In this document: piece by piece, positions 13,154-24,000 of the stretch
Layout: each line of letters opens with the position of its first letter
Position numbering within the stretch: the first letter of the stretch is position 1
Assembly: GCA_001557505.1 (NCBI GenBank)
Contig: LSAX01000001.1
Coordinates: forward strand, 3,038,001 to 3,102,000
Length of the DNA stretch: 64,000 nt
Direction of reading: 5' to 3'
Origin: Reticulascus tulasneorum
Taxonomy: Eukaryota; Ascomycota; Sordariomycetes; Glomerellales; Reticulascaceae
The notes under the pieces: generated by a model
The model's input: only the letters and a program-made list of their open reading frames with translations
The model's database searches: none
What the model was told of the DNA's origin: nothing
Position numbers and translations under genes: made by a program

Positions 13154-14293
13154 CTAAGAATCATCCTCGTCACTTCCCTCTGACTGCTTCGATCTTTTAA
13201 ACCGCTCCTTCCCGGTCGAGATCGTAGCCTCCACCACCCGCCCATCAAAGCTCCTTCCATTCATCAGTTGTATACAGCCCACCGCGCCTTCCACCTTCTG
13301 AAACTTCACGGAGACGATCCCATCAGGCTCTTGGTCAAAGAGCACCACGTTTGTGACCGTGCCAAGTTTGGCGCACTCCTCCCTTATGTCCTCTTTTATG
13401 TCCAGCAGCGCAGCCGGGTCTTCCTCCAGCTCTGCCAGGGTGAACATGTGTCGCAGGATGACCGTTTTATCCCACCGCGAGGCCACTTCCGTAGGCAGCG
13501 AGGACGGCTCATCGTCGCTCCAGTCCGCCAGCTTTGCATCCAGCTTCTGCGTCTTGCGTATGATCTTCTGCCGGTCCCTGCCGGTCTTCTGTTGCTTCTC
13601 CCTGTCCGGGACCACGATGGCGCCGTCCTGGTCGTAGTTGGTCTTCTTGTAGCTCGAGTCCGCAGCCTGCACCCTCATCTTTCCGCTCGACATGCCCGAA
13701 GCGCTGAACCGGAAGTCCGTGTCATCCAGCAGCATGATCGCCATCTCTACCGACTGCGGCTTGAAGAATACCACCAGCGCATCGCCCTTGAAGTTCCCCT
13801 GCTCATCGTTGTACATCTTGATACGCGGCTTGCCGCTGTCGATCTCCTCGGCTATGACGCCGCCCTTGCGTGAGAAGAGATCGTGAACTTCGTCGACGGT
13901 AGTGTCGAGAGGTAGGCCCGTTACGTACACAGCTGTGTTCTGTCGAGGCTGCGGCGGTGGTTTGGCCTTCTTGGAAGGGCGACGCTTGCTTTGGTTAGCT
14001 CCATGGCTATTCGGTTGACCGGCGCAACTTACCTCGCCAGAGGGGGGGTCTTTTCTTTTCTTGGCCTGATTGCCATTTTGACTGTCGCTAGCTGATTCGG
14101 AGAGTTGCGCTGCAGCGACTTCATCTTCGTCATCTAGCGGCTCATCGTCGATCGGGATCCACGATCTCGATTTCGGGTCAAACTCGAACTCAGTGCCGTC
14201 CTCTTCCACAGCAATGAATTTGCTATCGAGCTTTGAAAAGGATATGCGATCATCCTTATCGAACTCGCTTTCAGAAGTAGGAAACGATGCCAT
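13154..14293 (-). CDS. CUS2: CUS2/Tat-SF1-type U2 snRNP splicing factor
   Basis: Family members remodel U2 snRNA and bind SF3b1 before prespliceosome formation in the nucleus. Two RRM-type domains are visible: RRM1 from about residue 105 (AVYVTGLPLDTTVDEVHDLF) and a C-terminal U2AF-homology motif domain with NGRSFDGR, the RXF-type motif that binds Trp ligands. The N terminus is acidic and the C terminus ends in KQSEGSDEDDS. The frame is open throughout, but a good 48-nt intron sits at 14032-13985 (GTAAGT donor, GCTAACC branch, CAAG acceptor). Removing it keeps the frame and gives 363 residues (exons 14293-14033 and 13984-13154); retaining it adds 16 residues just before RRM1. I favour the spliced form. 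The overall order matches yeast Cus2 and human HTATSF1. Confidence 0.88.
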   Translation of the reverse strand: MASFPTSESEFDKDDRISFSKLDSKFIAVEEDGTEFEFDPKSRSWIPIDDEPLDDEDEVAAAQLSESASDSQNGNQAKKRKDPPSGEVSCAGQPNSHGANQSKRRPSKKAKPPPQPRQNTAVYVTGLPLDTTVDEVHDLFSRKGGVIAEEIDSGKPRIKMYNDEQGNFKGDALVVFFKPQSVEMAIMLLDDTDFRFSASGMSSGKMRVQAADSSYKKTNYDQDGAIVVPDREKQQKTGRDRQKIIRKTQKLDAKLADWSDDEPSSLPTEVASRWDKTVILRHMFTLAELEEDPAALLDIKEDIREECAKLGTVTNVVLFDQEPDGIVSVKFQKVEGAVGCIQLMNGRSFDGRVVEATISTGKERFKRSKQSEGSDEDDS

Positions 14294-14969
14294 GTTTATG
14301 TAGTTGCTGGAGAGAGCAATTCTTCGGTCCCGGTTCTAGGCAAAAGAGGGTTGGATTCGATGCCGAGCTGCGAAAATGATTGGGGCCTTTGGTCTAAATG
14401 ACGTTAGTGGAGTCCAGGGGCACACATGCACGCTAATAATTCCTTGTCCAGGGGACGAGCTTCCCGTGTGGGGGCAACGGTTGAAGCAGCCATGAAGTTG
14501 TGCTTGAATAGCTTTGTTGGAAGCTAACGTCAAATCCGGTGTACACTGACAAGTAACCAATGACTCTCGAGCTGGAAGCTTGAATTTCATTTTCTCACAG
14601 AAGCAAAGAAAGACGAAACCATCACCAATCATGCCGTTCTCTTTCACACTGCCTTGAATGCCCACATATCAGGCGCAGGTCTAACCACAACCTTGCCAGG
14701 GATTGGTTTTGTTGGAGGACGTATCTGCTGGAGTATCTAGTCCTCCTCAAATCCGAGCGACTAATTTTGTGACCATACCCCTCCAGTTGACAAGTAAGTG
14801 TTTATTTCATGGAGACCAAGTTCTTGAAGAGTCAAGCATACTTCAAATCCGATGCAGACAGCCCTATGCTTCATTCTTTAATTCTATTATGTGCCCAGTC
14901 TAGCCACGGGTATCCCCTTGGTGGTGGCTCATATGTTCAGTGTGTTGTCATCCTTCGCATTGACAGGAC
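14294..14969. other. Intergenic region between CUS2 and RPN13 (both minus strand)
   Basis: This holds the upstream region of CUS2 and the 3' flank of RPN13. Only short, unrecognised open frames are present. Confidence 0.55.
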
Positions 14970-16491
14970 CTATTGCTGTGACTCCTTGACCGTGGTCTTC
15001 ACTCCATTCACAAATGCCTCCAAAGCCTCACCTCCTCCGAGAGGCATGGCTCCACCTCTCAAGTACCCCCCGTTAGGTACCTTAATAGCAAGTGCCTCCG
15101 CAATGCTTGGAAGACCGCCGTCTCGGATTGCCATTGTAAGGCTACCTAAGGCCTGATGGAACTGTGGGCTTCTGAGCACCTTCTCTAGCAGCTTTTTCTT
15201 CTCCTGCAAACTCAGGGTCGCTTTAGCTGCGGCCGCGGCATCCGCGGTGGGCTCTCCTCTCGATTCATCTAGGTCTCCTGACTCGGTGGCTAGAACAAGA
15301 ATTGTCGGTGGCAAGAAGCTAAGCAGGCCATCTATATAGTCCTCCGAGGCTGCCTGGATCATCGGGACCGTGATTTCGGTCGGCAAGAGGTGACTTAGGA
15401 ACGGGAACGGCCTATCGGCCGTCTGCTGTTGCCCGCGTTGAGGAGCATCCATTCCTGGATTATTCCGGAGGGATTCCAAGAAGTTTCTCACGGCCGCATC
15501 GGCGTCTGGCAAAGATGCAGTATTGGATCCCGCCGCAGCACTATGCAATCTGTTAGCATAGGTACGTTGGCACTGGGAGAACTAGCACCACGGAATCTTG
15601 TTACCACGCTCAATGGTAATCCAATCCCTGATTCTCTTGCAAAAATCTAAAAGTACATCTAGCGTCTTGATGCAAGTTGTTGACCTTGCTTTTGAACAAC
15701 CTATGAATATCAAGTCCCACAATGTTCACCATGCTCTCGCAGTAATCAGGCAGCATGCAATGGAAATGAACCTACGCTCTCGCGCCGTCGCCACCGCCTT
15801 CTCTGGCATTTTCTCCTTCTTCTCGGATGTCTCCTCCAGTGGCATCAGCACCAGCACCACCTCCTCCTGCCTGATGCGGTTGGTTTCGGTCGCCATGGCC
15901 TTCGACGTCCTCCATCGTCTCATCATCGTCATCCTCTCTTTCGTCTGAATTCTGAACCTGTGCAAGCTCTCGAGTGACGTTTATCTCCTCGCCTTGAAGG
16001 AGATCGTTTACAATCTGCCCAATCTTCTTGTCTCTTGGGCTGAACCAGCTTGGATCCCCGTTTCGTGACTGTGGCTTGGACTGTAGCCAGAAGAAATGTC
16101 GCTGGGAAGATGACTCGAATTTGAGAACGAAAATTCGGCCGTTCGTCTGTGATGTAGGATTTTCGGTATTAAGAGGCACAAATTGACCATCAGTAGGCAC
16201 CATCACCAGGTCAAATTCGGCGTCCTCCATCGTGACGTTGCGTTCGCGCCAGCAGAAATGGATCAGGTCTACTAATTATCAGCATCTCCGATCCTTGCGT
16301 TGCTAGCATATATAACATACCATCTTCAGAGTATAGGTATATATAACCAGGTTGGGGCTGCGGCTTCACTTTGTAGGGCTTACTAGTGGTCTGGTCCAGG
16401 TTAGCTACTGAACAGAGAGAGGCTAGATTCTATCACTGACATCTGCCTCACACATCCCAGCCTTGAAGGTGATTATGGGTACGATAGACAT
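14970..16491 (-). CDS. RPN13: 26S proteasome ubiquitin receptor Rpn13/ADRM1
   Basis: Rpn13 binds ubiquitin chains and Rpn2 at the proteasome base and can recruit the deubiquitinase Uch37. There are four exons: 16491-16441, 16390-16321, 16268-15776 and 15540-14970. All junctions keep the frame and give 394 residues. The N-terminal Pru domain (about residues 1-130) shows FKAG, KPYKVKPQPQPGYIYLYSED, HFCWRERN, and FWLQS. An acidic, Gly-rich linker follows. The C-terminal DEUBAD helical domain contains FPFLSHLLPTEI and LLSFLPPTI. This is the long animal-like architecture rather than the short Pru-only yeast protein. Intron 3 (15775-15541, 235 nt) is four times longer than the other two. It shares a 423-bp divergent promoter with EFB1. 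Confidence 0.93.
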
Positions 16492-16914
16492 CTTGAGCTC
16501 TGGTCGTCTCTGTAATGTGGAAGGAAAGAGATTTTTGAGGTGAGAACAGCGTATGTGGTGATGTTGAGATGCGCAGGTTGGTTTGTAAAGCTCGTTTGGT
16601 TTGGAGCTCGAGATGCAAATGCGTATAGCTCCGTGCCTGCCCGTAGTGCTAATGGACAAAGGACCCCCATTTATGCAAGGGATAAAAGCGGCCCTAGTTT
16701 TCTCCGAATAAATCAGCCACTCAGCAACGAGGCTTTGGTCCGTGCATCTTGAATCACCATGGTGAGGAGTCACCATAGTGAAAGTTGTCAAAAATTTCCA
16801 AACCCCACCTAAATTCAATCTACCTCCACCACAACACACCTGTTCTCTTCTATTCTTTTATTCCGAGATACCCTTTCCTCGTTCCCTCCAAGAGCAGAAT
16901 ATCAAACCGCAAAT
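16492..16914. promoter_or_regulatory. Divergent promoter, RPN13 / EFB1
   Basis: This 423-bp stretch lies between outward-facing start codons. It holds a perfect 12-bp palindrome TCACCATGGTGA at 16754-16765 and a near copy TCACCATAGTGA at 16770-16781, 16 bp apart start to start. A CT-rich leader (about 16843-16890) precedes the EFB1 ATG, as in highly expressed fungal genes. The regulatory role is inferred. Confidence 0.6.
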
Positions 16915-17984
16915 ATGGGCTTCGCTGATCTTGTAACCGATGCTGGTGCTGCCGGTAAGTTGCTGCGTCCAAAAACACTACTCTCTCCTCAAGATGCTCC
17001 CTCTAACAAGTGCTAGTACTTAACGGCTGGCTTTCATCCCGATCATATGTCGTTGGGTAGGCTATCTCAATCCCTCTGCTTGATCTCCTACATATATCAT
17101 GGCGTCCTGATGAGAGATTTTGGTCCGTGTTACTGAAGCAGCCTCAAGACCTGCTACTTGACGACGCAACCAGCACAAAGTGCAACTCTGAACCATTGCC
17201 CTAACCCACAACGTTCTTCTTGCTACAAAACCAGCATAGCAGTAATGCTGACTCTCTTGGAACAGTCACACCCCATCTCAGGCTGATGTTGCCGTCTTCA
17301 AGGCCCTCAAGTCCACTCCCAACAAGGAGAAGTACCCCAATGCCGCAAGATGGTACAAGCATATCGCTACCTATGAGAACGACTTCGCTACTCTTCCCGG
17401 TGATGCCTCCAAGTCGTTCTCCACCTATGGTCCTGAGGCAACTGCCGCCACGTTGAACCCTGCCAAGGCGCCTGCCGCAGCCGAGGACGACGACGAGGAT
17501 GTCGACTTGTTCGGCAGTGATGATGAGGAGGAGGACGAGGCGGCTGCCAAGCTTCGAGAGGAGCGGTTGGCTGAGTACAAGAAGAAGAAGGAATCCAAGC
17601 CAAAGACCACAGCCAAATCTGTTTGCACCATGGATGTCAAACCGTGGGGTAGGTCGCTTCCTTTTATATCCTGCACGAGCCAATATTCACACTGTCGCAG
17701 ATGATGAGACGGATATGAAGGCTCTTGAGGAGTCCGTTCGATCAATCGAAAAGGACGGGCTAGTTTGGGGTTCGTCGAAGCTGGTAGCTGTGGGTTTCGG
17801 CATCAAGAAACTGCAGATTACCCTGGTTGTGGAGGACGAGAAGATCAGCTTAGACGAGCTCCAGGAGCAGATTGCTGAGTTTGAAGACTACGTTCAGTCT
17901 TCTGACGTCGTAAGTGGCCCGATCTCGCATCAATGTATGGAGATGCTAACATGTTTGACACAGATCGCTATGCAGAAGCTGTAA
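16915..17984 (+). CDS. EFB1: Translation elongation factor 1-beta (eEF1B alpha)
   Basis: This is the guanine-nucleotide exchange factor for eEF1A, which recharges it with GTP during elongation. There are five exons: 16915-16954, 17017-17056, 17266-17648, 17701-17909 and 17964-17984. Junctions keep the frame and yield 230 residues, close to the family length. The N terminus is a GST-C-like helical domain (SYVVG joined to [12 protein letters not shown] across intron 2). The acidic linker has [16 protein letters not shown], the family's phosphorylation site. The C-terminal exchange domain has VKPWDDETDM, the [13 protein letters not shown] block and the extreme QKL end. The final exon encodes six residues only. 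Intron 2 (209 nt) is long and carries a C/D snoRNA, as does the yeast EFB1 intron. Very short first exons are usual for this gene in filamentous fungi. Confidence 0.96.
17101..17197 (+). ncRNA. snR18: C/D-box snoRNA, U18/snR18 family, in EFB1 intron 2
   Basis: Inside intron 2 of EFB1 are, in order, a C box TGATGA (17108-17113), a guide TTGGTCCGTGTT (17120-17131), a D' box CTGA (17133-17136), a C'-like TGACGA (17159-17164) and a D box CTGA (17188-17191). The guide is the complement of AACACGGACCAA, a highly conserved stretch of large-subunit rRNA. By the box-plus-five rule the paired base is the A in AACACGG, matching the A649 target of yeast snR18 (and U18 in animals). In S. cerevisiae snR18 also lies in the EFB1 intron, so host and guide agree. 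The outer ends are approximate because the terminal stem is weak. Alternative: chance boxes, unlikely given the 12-nt guide and the host. Confidence 0.88.
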
Positions 17985-18524
17985 ATTGTTTCCAAGCAAT
18001 CTAGAGGATGACTTTCACGACGCATGAGGGGTGGAGATATGACTATCCATAGAACTAGCAAATGGTCTACGCAGAGGAACGTGGGGTTTCTATTCACCGG
18101 CATTCCCCTTTGCGCTTCCGCTTAGCATAGACTTTGCAGGCCGAGACAATAGGAATGAAAAATGACGTAACGGCAATGCTGGAATGGATGATACGAAGCC
18201 ACATGATGTAAAATCGTTAGATGTGCTGCGTGCCTTCGTGTGCCTCATCCATAAACAAATATCTGAGGTTCAGTTAGTTTTGTGCTGTACGTGATAATAT
18301 CAGGTGCGCTGTAAGCTGCATATGAAGTTAAGCATAATATCGGTGGGGTTTGTTGCCCATGAGGGGCAAACCCGACCCTCCTCGACGCGACTGGATGCCG
18401 AGTCCAGTTTCCTGCCACACGCGGCAGGTATCAAAGGTTGGCGCCAACAAGTGACCTTCTTGGTCGCAGCAGAGGAACAGAAATCGCGGTTGATTTGTCG
18501 CATGCAAAATCAAATCGGCCCAGG
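17985..18524. promoter_or_regulatory. EFB1 3' flank and PSF1 promoter
   Basis: The main feature is a perfect palindrome GTTGGCGCCAAC at 18437-18448, ending 77 bp before the PSF1 ATG, which matches the E2F-type core. ACGCGA and ACGCGG half-sites lie nearby (about 18385-18425). No coding family was seen. Confidence 0.5.
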
Positions 18525-19301
18525 ATGTACGGCGATCTGGGCAACAAATTGGTATCTTTCCAACAAGCATGGTCTTTGACGCGTTAGAAGCAATACTTAC
18601 ACGCTTCTAGGTACAACATGCCAAAAGAACCCAGAATCTGGTCCACCTTCCAACATACCAAGCCGAGATTGTCCGCGCCGTTACCAGAGAAGTCAGAGAT
18701 CTGGACAAGGATGTAGCAGAGTTGTTGGAGCCGTTCCAGTTCCAGGGCTCGTTCGACCCGTCGGCGGTCGATCAGGCCACGGCGTGTGCGCTGCTCGTGG
18801 ACCACCTGTCCATGAGGAGGAACAAGCGATGCTTGCTGGCTTACCATCGGACACGAACAGACAAGCTCGAGGAACTGGTATGGAACGGCTACGATGTGCT
18901 AGATCTGTCAGGACAGCAGATTCGGGAAGGTGCAGGATCCTCGACAGGCGGGGCTAATGGGAATAATGGAGAGGCTGCCACAAGCAGCCTAAGCCCGCAA
19001 GAGGAGGAGTATGTAAGGCAGTACGGCGATCTGCTTGCCGCATATAAGGGACAGTGGACAGACATTGACCTTACGGGGAGTTTGGAGCCTCCCAGGGACC
19101 TCTTTATCGACGTGAGAGTACTGAAGGATGCTGGAGAGATCCAAACCGAATACGGGTAGGAGCAACTATCATCCCTGGACGAGCCATGTCTAACTTGCCG
19201 TTTCCAGAGCCATCACCTTGACCAAAAACAGCCAGTTTTATGTACGCCAGGGCGACGTCGAGCGGTTAATAGCGCAGGGCTATCTGCAGAGGCTCAGTTG
19301 A
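18525..19301 (+). CDS. PSF1: GINS complex subunit Psf1
   Basis: Psf1 is part of the Cdc45-Mcm2-7-GINS replicative helicase. Three exons: 18525-18551 (nine codons, MYGDLGNKL), 18611-19155 and 19208-19301, in frame, 221 residues. The start MYGDLGNKLV joined to HAKRTQNLVHLPTYQ matches the yeast N terminus closely. The A domain includes RRNKRCLLAYHRTRTDKLEELVW, the family's most conserved stretch, and the C-terminal B domain has DLFIDVRVLKD, then ITLTKNSQFYVRQGDVERLI and a final leucine-rich end. An inserted Gly/Asn/Ser-rich linker lies at about residue 130. The intron-1 sequence contains ACGCGT, an MluI cell-cycle box. It lies downstream of EFB1 in the same direction. The tiny first exon could be missed by gene finders. 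Confidence 0.94.
18579..18584. promoter_or_regulatory. MCB-type ACGCGT in PSF1 intron 1
   Basis: The hexamer lies 28 nt into the first intron. In yeasts MBF binds ACGCGT at DNA replication genes. Use here is inference from gene function and from the E2F-like palindrome just upstream. Confidence 0.35.
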
Positions 19302-21048
19302 CGGGCCGTCATCGGCTAGAAGCCTCGGATGTGGCACTAAGGCAGGCGATGCTTATTGAAGCGGAAACAGATCAGATACCCCTCCCCGAGCCATGAGATC
19401 GTGAGATGATATGTGAGGCCGGTTGGGCGGTTGAACTTCCCTGACCCTGCGCCCCACCAGTGAAATCCCGGCCAGTGCAGCACCTGATGATATGTTACGA
19501 CAGAATGGCGCGTATCCGTGTGATCGGAGGAAATCGAGCTCGCTCTGCTTGCGCGGGGGTCATATCTGCAGGCCCAGCAGAGGGGTCAATATGGGGGGCC
19601 ATGGGGCAGCTGAGGAAAGTCTTCTCGGCATGGGACCTGAGGGCCAAGGGTCCAGATGCAAGCATCAATATACAAGTCGGGTCGTCTATGTGCGAGTCAA
19701 GTCGAGACATTGAAATTTGGAGGGTCGGGCGAGATGGCGCATTGTGGGGCGACAGGTGCTGCATCTCAGTCCACATGGGCTGAAAAAATTTAAACCACTG
19801 TGCGGGCAGATTTTGGTTGGCTGACTTGGGGGGGGGGGGGGTTGTGTTGCTGAGCCGGCACCCGGCGAGCAACGACATCCTGTCTTTGAAGTATGGAAGA
19901 GAGGGCACCAATTCATGTTCCTAGCTAATTCAGCTACCTTCTAGGTAGCGAAGAATGATAAAATGGAGTATTTTATATAACGATGTATGTACGCCTGCCT
20001 GCATAGTCATTGCAATGGCAATGAACACCTTGCTGAGCTCGTGAGTATCATATCGAGCCGGTTCAGGATGCCAACACGTGTTTGTCCGTTTTCCCACTCA
20101 ACAAATAAAGCCGATGTAGCCCTTTCTTGAAAAACTCAATTCACACTGTATGGCCTCGCGTTTTTCTTTGCCCCACCTCGGGTCGGAGGTTCTTCAGCAC
20201 GGCATCTTATAGATCTTTAGTCCACAGGGATAGTAGCATTGCATCATGCATGACGCCCGTTGGAAAATTTCCCCTCGTCTCGAGCTGCTCCCTCATCTCA
20301 TCAGCCACCTCTGGAATGTAAGAACAAGTGGTTCCAGGTAGTGCTGGGCCACTGTGGGCTGGCTACGTACTAGGGGAGTGGTCCCCAAGCCCGTTCATTC
20401 TGAGGATACATACCTTCGATATGGAGATACATACCAAGCACTGAGTTCTTTGCCTGATTGCTTTGCATAGCTGCGGATACATTGGCAGGAACTCAATCCA
20501 ACCACCAGCCAGCCAACCAGTCAATACGTACATGCAGCTGGCTAGTCCCAAGGCCTAGTGGGGGGGTGCCACAGCAATCCCGGACTGGAATCGCGTCAGT
20601 GGAGAGAGTGATGGAGGCGGGGGCCAGCCTGGATTGAGGGGCCACACGCAAATTTGCTTGGTTCAAGGTTCAAGATGCGGTTAGATGCGTGTGGTCGACG
20701 ACGACACCTCTTCGTACTAGGTCATTCATTATGCTACACTACTTCACACTAGGTGTACGACCCTGTACCAACTTTCCTGTTTGACCACTCTATTAACAAC
20801 CTAGCGTTTCTGTGCCTCTGTACTTTTCTTACACCCTTCCTCTCCATAGAATTCCTTGTCCCTTGCTGTTGTTCTTCGCCGTGCGGCGAATGTATTGTCC
20901 TCTCGCAAATAACCTTTTATGAGCTTATCAGCATCATTCCTTGCCCCGGCTTCCATGGTTTGCCCATAGCCTCGAATCACAGTCGTCCAGGCTGACTCTC
21001 CGACCTTTGGGTCCTGCTCAGTGGTCACGGACGTCTTGCGCTGCCCAC
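19302..21048. other. 1.7-kb intergenic region, PSF1 to VSB1-like gene
   Basis: No gene was recognised. A run of 14 G lies at 19828-19841, and a perfect 7-bp-stem hairpin, GCTACCT/AGGTAGC, at 19933-19949. Frames here are short and composition-driven. Confidence 0.55.
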
Positions 21049-24000
21049 ATGTCGTCACCAATTTTCGGCTTCTCTCCATGGCGGAGGAGAGCTTCGTCGC
21101 TGAGCTCCCAGGATGGCCAAGAGGAACCACGAGATGTCCCGATTGTCAGCCCATCCCGTAGGTCCCAATTCCAGATTGGCGACTCGAGAGCACGATCTTC
21201 CTCTATGAGCTCTACAAGCCACAGGGAACCCATCAGATCTTTCGTTCTTGGTGCTGCGCGTGATCACCTTGGCAAGTCTGCTTCTCATCTCCCGCCCTGG
21301 CCCGGTTGCTAACGCATCCTCTAGCTCCTGTCGACAGTGCTCGATATGCCCGTAGCGTCCGCGAAGATACCGCCGAGCTTGCCTCCTACGTTCTGTCTGA
21401 TAAGCAGGTTGGGCAGAGCCCCGCATTCCTCAACCGCCAGCGTTCCCAATCCTCATATTTCAACCGCGAAGCTCTCAGCTCAGACCTTGAGGACGATGAT
21501 GTTGAGAGTGGCATTATCCCAAGCTCGGATACGATACAGGAGGTGTCAGAACCCGCATCGCCGGATGAGATAGAGGAGGAAATCCCAGATGAGGGTCCAT
21601 CCATACTGACAAGTCTGCTCAAAAGATCACCTCCCCAGTCTCGGCAACCTACGTCCCCGGAACTCCTTCCTTCAGACGACCTACCACCCCGACGGGAAAG
21701 GACTCGGTCAAAAGAGAGGATGGGCCATCGTGGGGATTCCAGGTCACCTTCAAGAGACAAGAATACCGAGAGAACACCATTACTGGGGAGGATCTCGTCA
21801 GAAAGTCGCCGGTCCAATGGTGCAGCCGACATAGATGTTGAGGGTCAGAAGTTGGCACCTCGGAAGCATTGGCTTGTCGGCATCAAGGATCTCGGCCAAC
21901 GCGTGGAGACTCGCGTTGTCCACGGCGTGAAAGTTGCGACAAGCCCGCAAACATGGGACCGACAAGCTCTCTGGAAGAACGTTGTCGTTGCTCCTGTGTC
22001 TTGCTTGCCTGCTGTTGTCGTCGGTTTGCTCTTGAATATTCTGGACGCCCTCTCCTACGGTATGTCTCACGGCCCTCTTCAATCACTGATAACTAACCAG
22101 ACCGGATAGGCATGATATTGTTTCCCCTGGGCAATCCCATCTTCGCTGGTCTCGGCTCCGCGGGCATCTCCATATTCTATGTCAGCACCATCATATCCCA
22201 GGTGACGTTTTCAGTGGGCAGTATCTTCAAAGGTGGCATCGGCTCTGAACTCGTGAGTAGCACTGGCAGGATCTCGCAATACCTATTCTAACCCGAGCCT
22301 AGATCGAAGTGGTACCGTTCTTCCATAATATGGCCCAAACGATTACAGATGTCGTGGGCGATGAAAACCCCGACGCTGTCATCGCGACAACGATCGTGTC
22401 ATACGCTCTAAGCTCTATGATGACCGGCTCTGTATTCTATCTTATGGGGAAGTTCAAATTTGGGTACATGGTTGGCTTTATCCCGAGACACATACTTATT
22501 GGTTGCATCGGTGGCGTCGGCTGGTTTCTGGTCGCCACAGGATTCGAAGTGTCTGCGAGACTGGATGGGAGCCTCGAATACGATCTTACAACCCTCCGAA
22601 AGCTGATTGAAGGAGACACTATCCCCCTCTGGATCACCCCCCTTATCTTGGCTATAATACTGTTCTACAGCCAAGCCAAGATCGCCTCGAAGTATTTCAT
22701 GCCACTATACATCATTACTATACCTATAGTATTTTATTTCTTTGTCTTTTCCTTGGATGTGTTGGATCCAGATCCGCTTCGAGAGAGCGGTTGGATCTTC
22801 CACGGACCACCGGAAGGTGAGCCGTGGTGGTATTTCTATACGTTATATAGTAAGTCTCGAAATCTACGCCGACTTGGTCATCTTACTAACTTGTGCTGCA
22901 GAGTTCCATTTGGTGCGGTGGGATGCGGTTGTGCAGACTATCCCTGCGATGCTTGCTCTCACATTCTTCGGCATTCTTCATGTTCCTATCAACGTGCCAG
23001 CGCTTGCGCTGAACACGGGCGAGGATAATGCTGACCTCGACCTCGAACTCAAGCTGCATGGCTACTCTAACTTCCTGTCCGGGCTTGCAGGCAGCATTCA
23101 AAACTATCTTGTATATGCGAATACGATTTTCTTCATGCGCTCTGGAGGGGATAGCCGGCTTGCAGGAATCATGTTGGCTGTCTTGACATTTTGTGTCATG
23201 ACGATGGGGCCGGGACTGATAGGATTTATACCTATCATGATGGTCGGAACTCTCATCTTCGATCTGGGATTTGAGCTCTTATTTGAGGCCGTGTGGCTTC
23301 CAAGAAAGAAGCTCAAACTGGCAGAATACCTGACAGTTAGTGCTTCCATCTCTCTCCACTGCCACTGTATTACTGACTTTCCTTTCAGGTCATTGCTATC
23401 GTCTTAATCATGGGCATCTACGATTTCGTCATTGGCATTGGTGTAGGCATTTTGCTTGCTTTCATATCTCTCACTTTTCAAACCTCACGAGTCCCGGCTG
23501 TTCGAGCAAGCTACTCGGGCGATATCGTTGGGTCGACTGTGCGGCGAAACCCTGGCCAACATCAATACCTGCAGCAGGTCCGCCGCCAAATGTACATCAT
23601 CAAGCTTACTGGCTACCTCTTCTTCGGCACAATCGTCAGTGTCGAGGAGAAGATCCGAGCACTCATCGAAGATAGTGCTTTTACGGAAAGACCTATCAAA
23701 TTCCTCATTTTGGATTTATACCATGTGACCGGACTGGACTACTCAGCTGGCGAGGGCTTCAATACCGTTAGCCGTCTGCTTGACAACAAAGGCATAGTCC
23801 TCGTCATCAGTGGCGTTGACGGCGAAAGCGAACTCGGGCGAAACCTGAGAGCTGTGGGGGTGGGGACGGACGGAATCGAGGTTACGCTGTTACCAGATCT
23901 CAATTCGGCCTTAGAGAGCTGCGAGAACGAACTGCTTAAGACCTTCTATGCCAGGCAGGAAGAGTTCCGGAGAAGGTCTTGGAACACCCCGACCGCAAAT

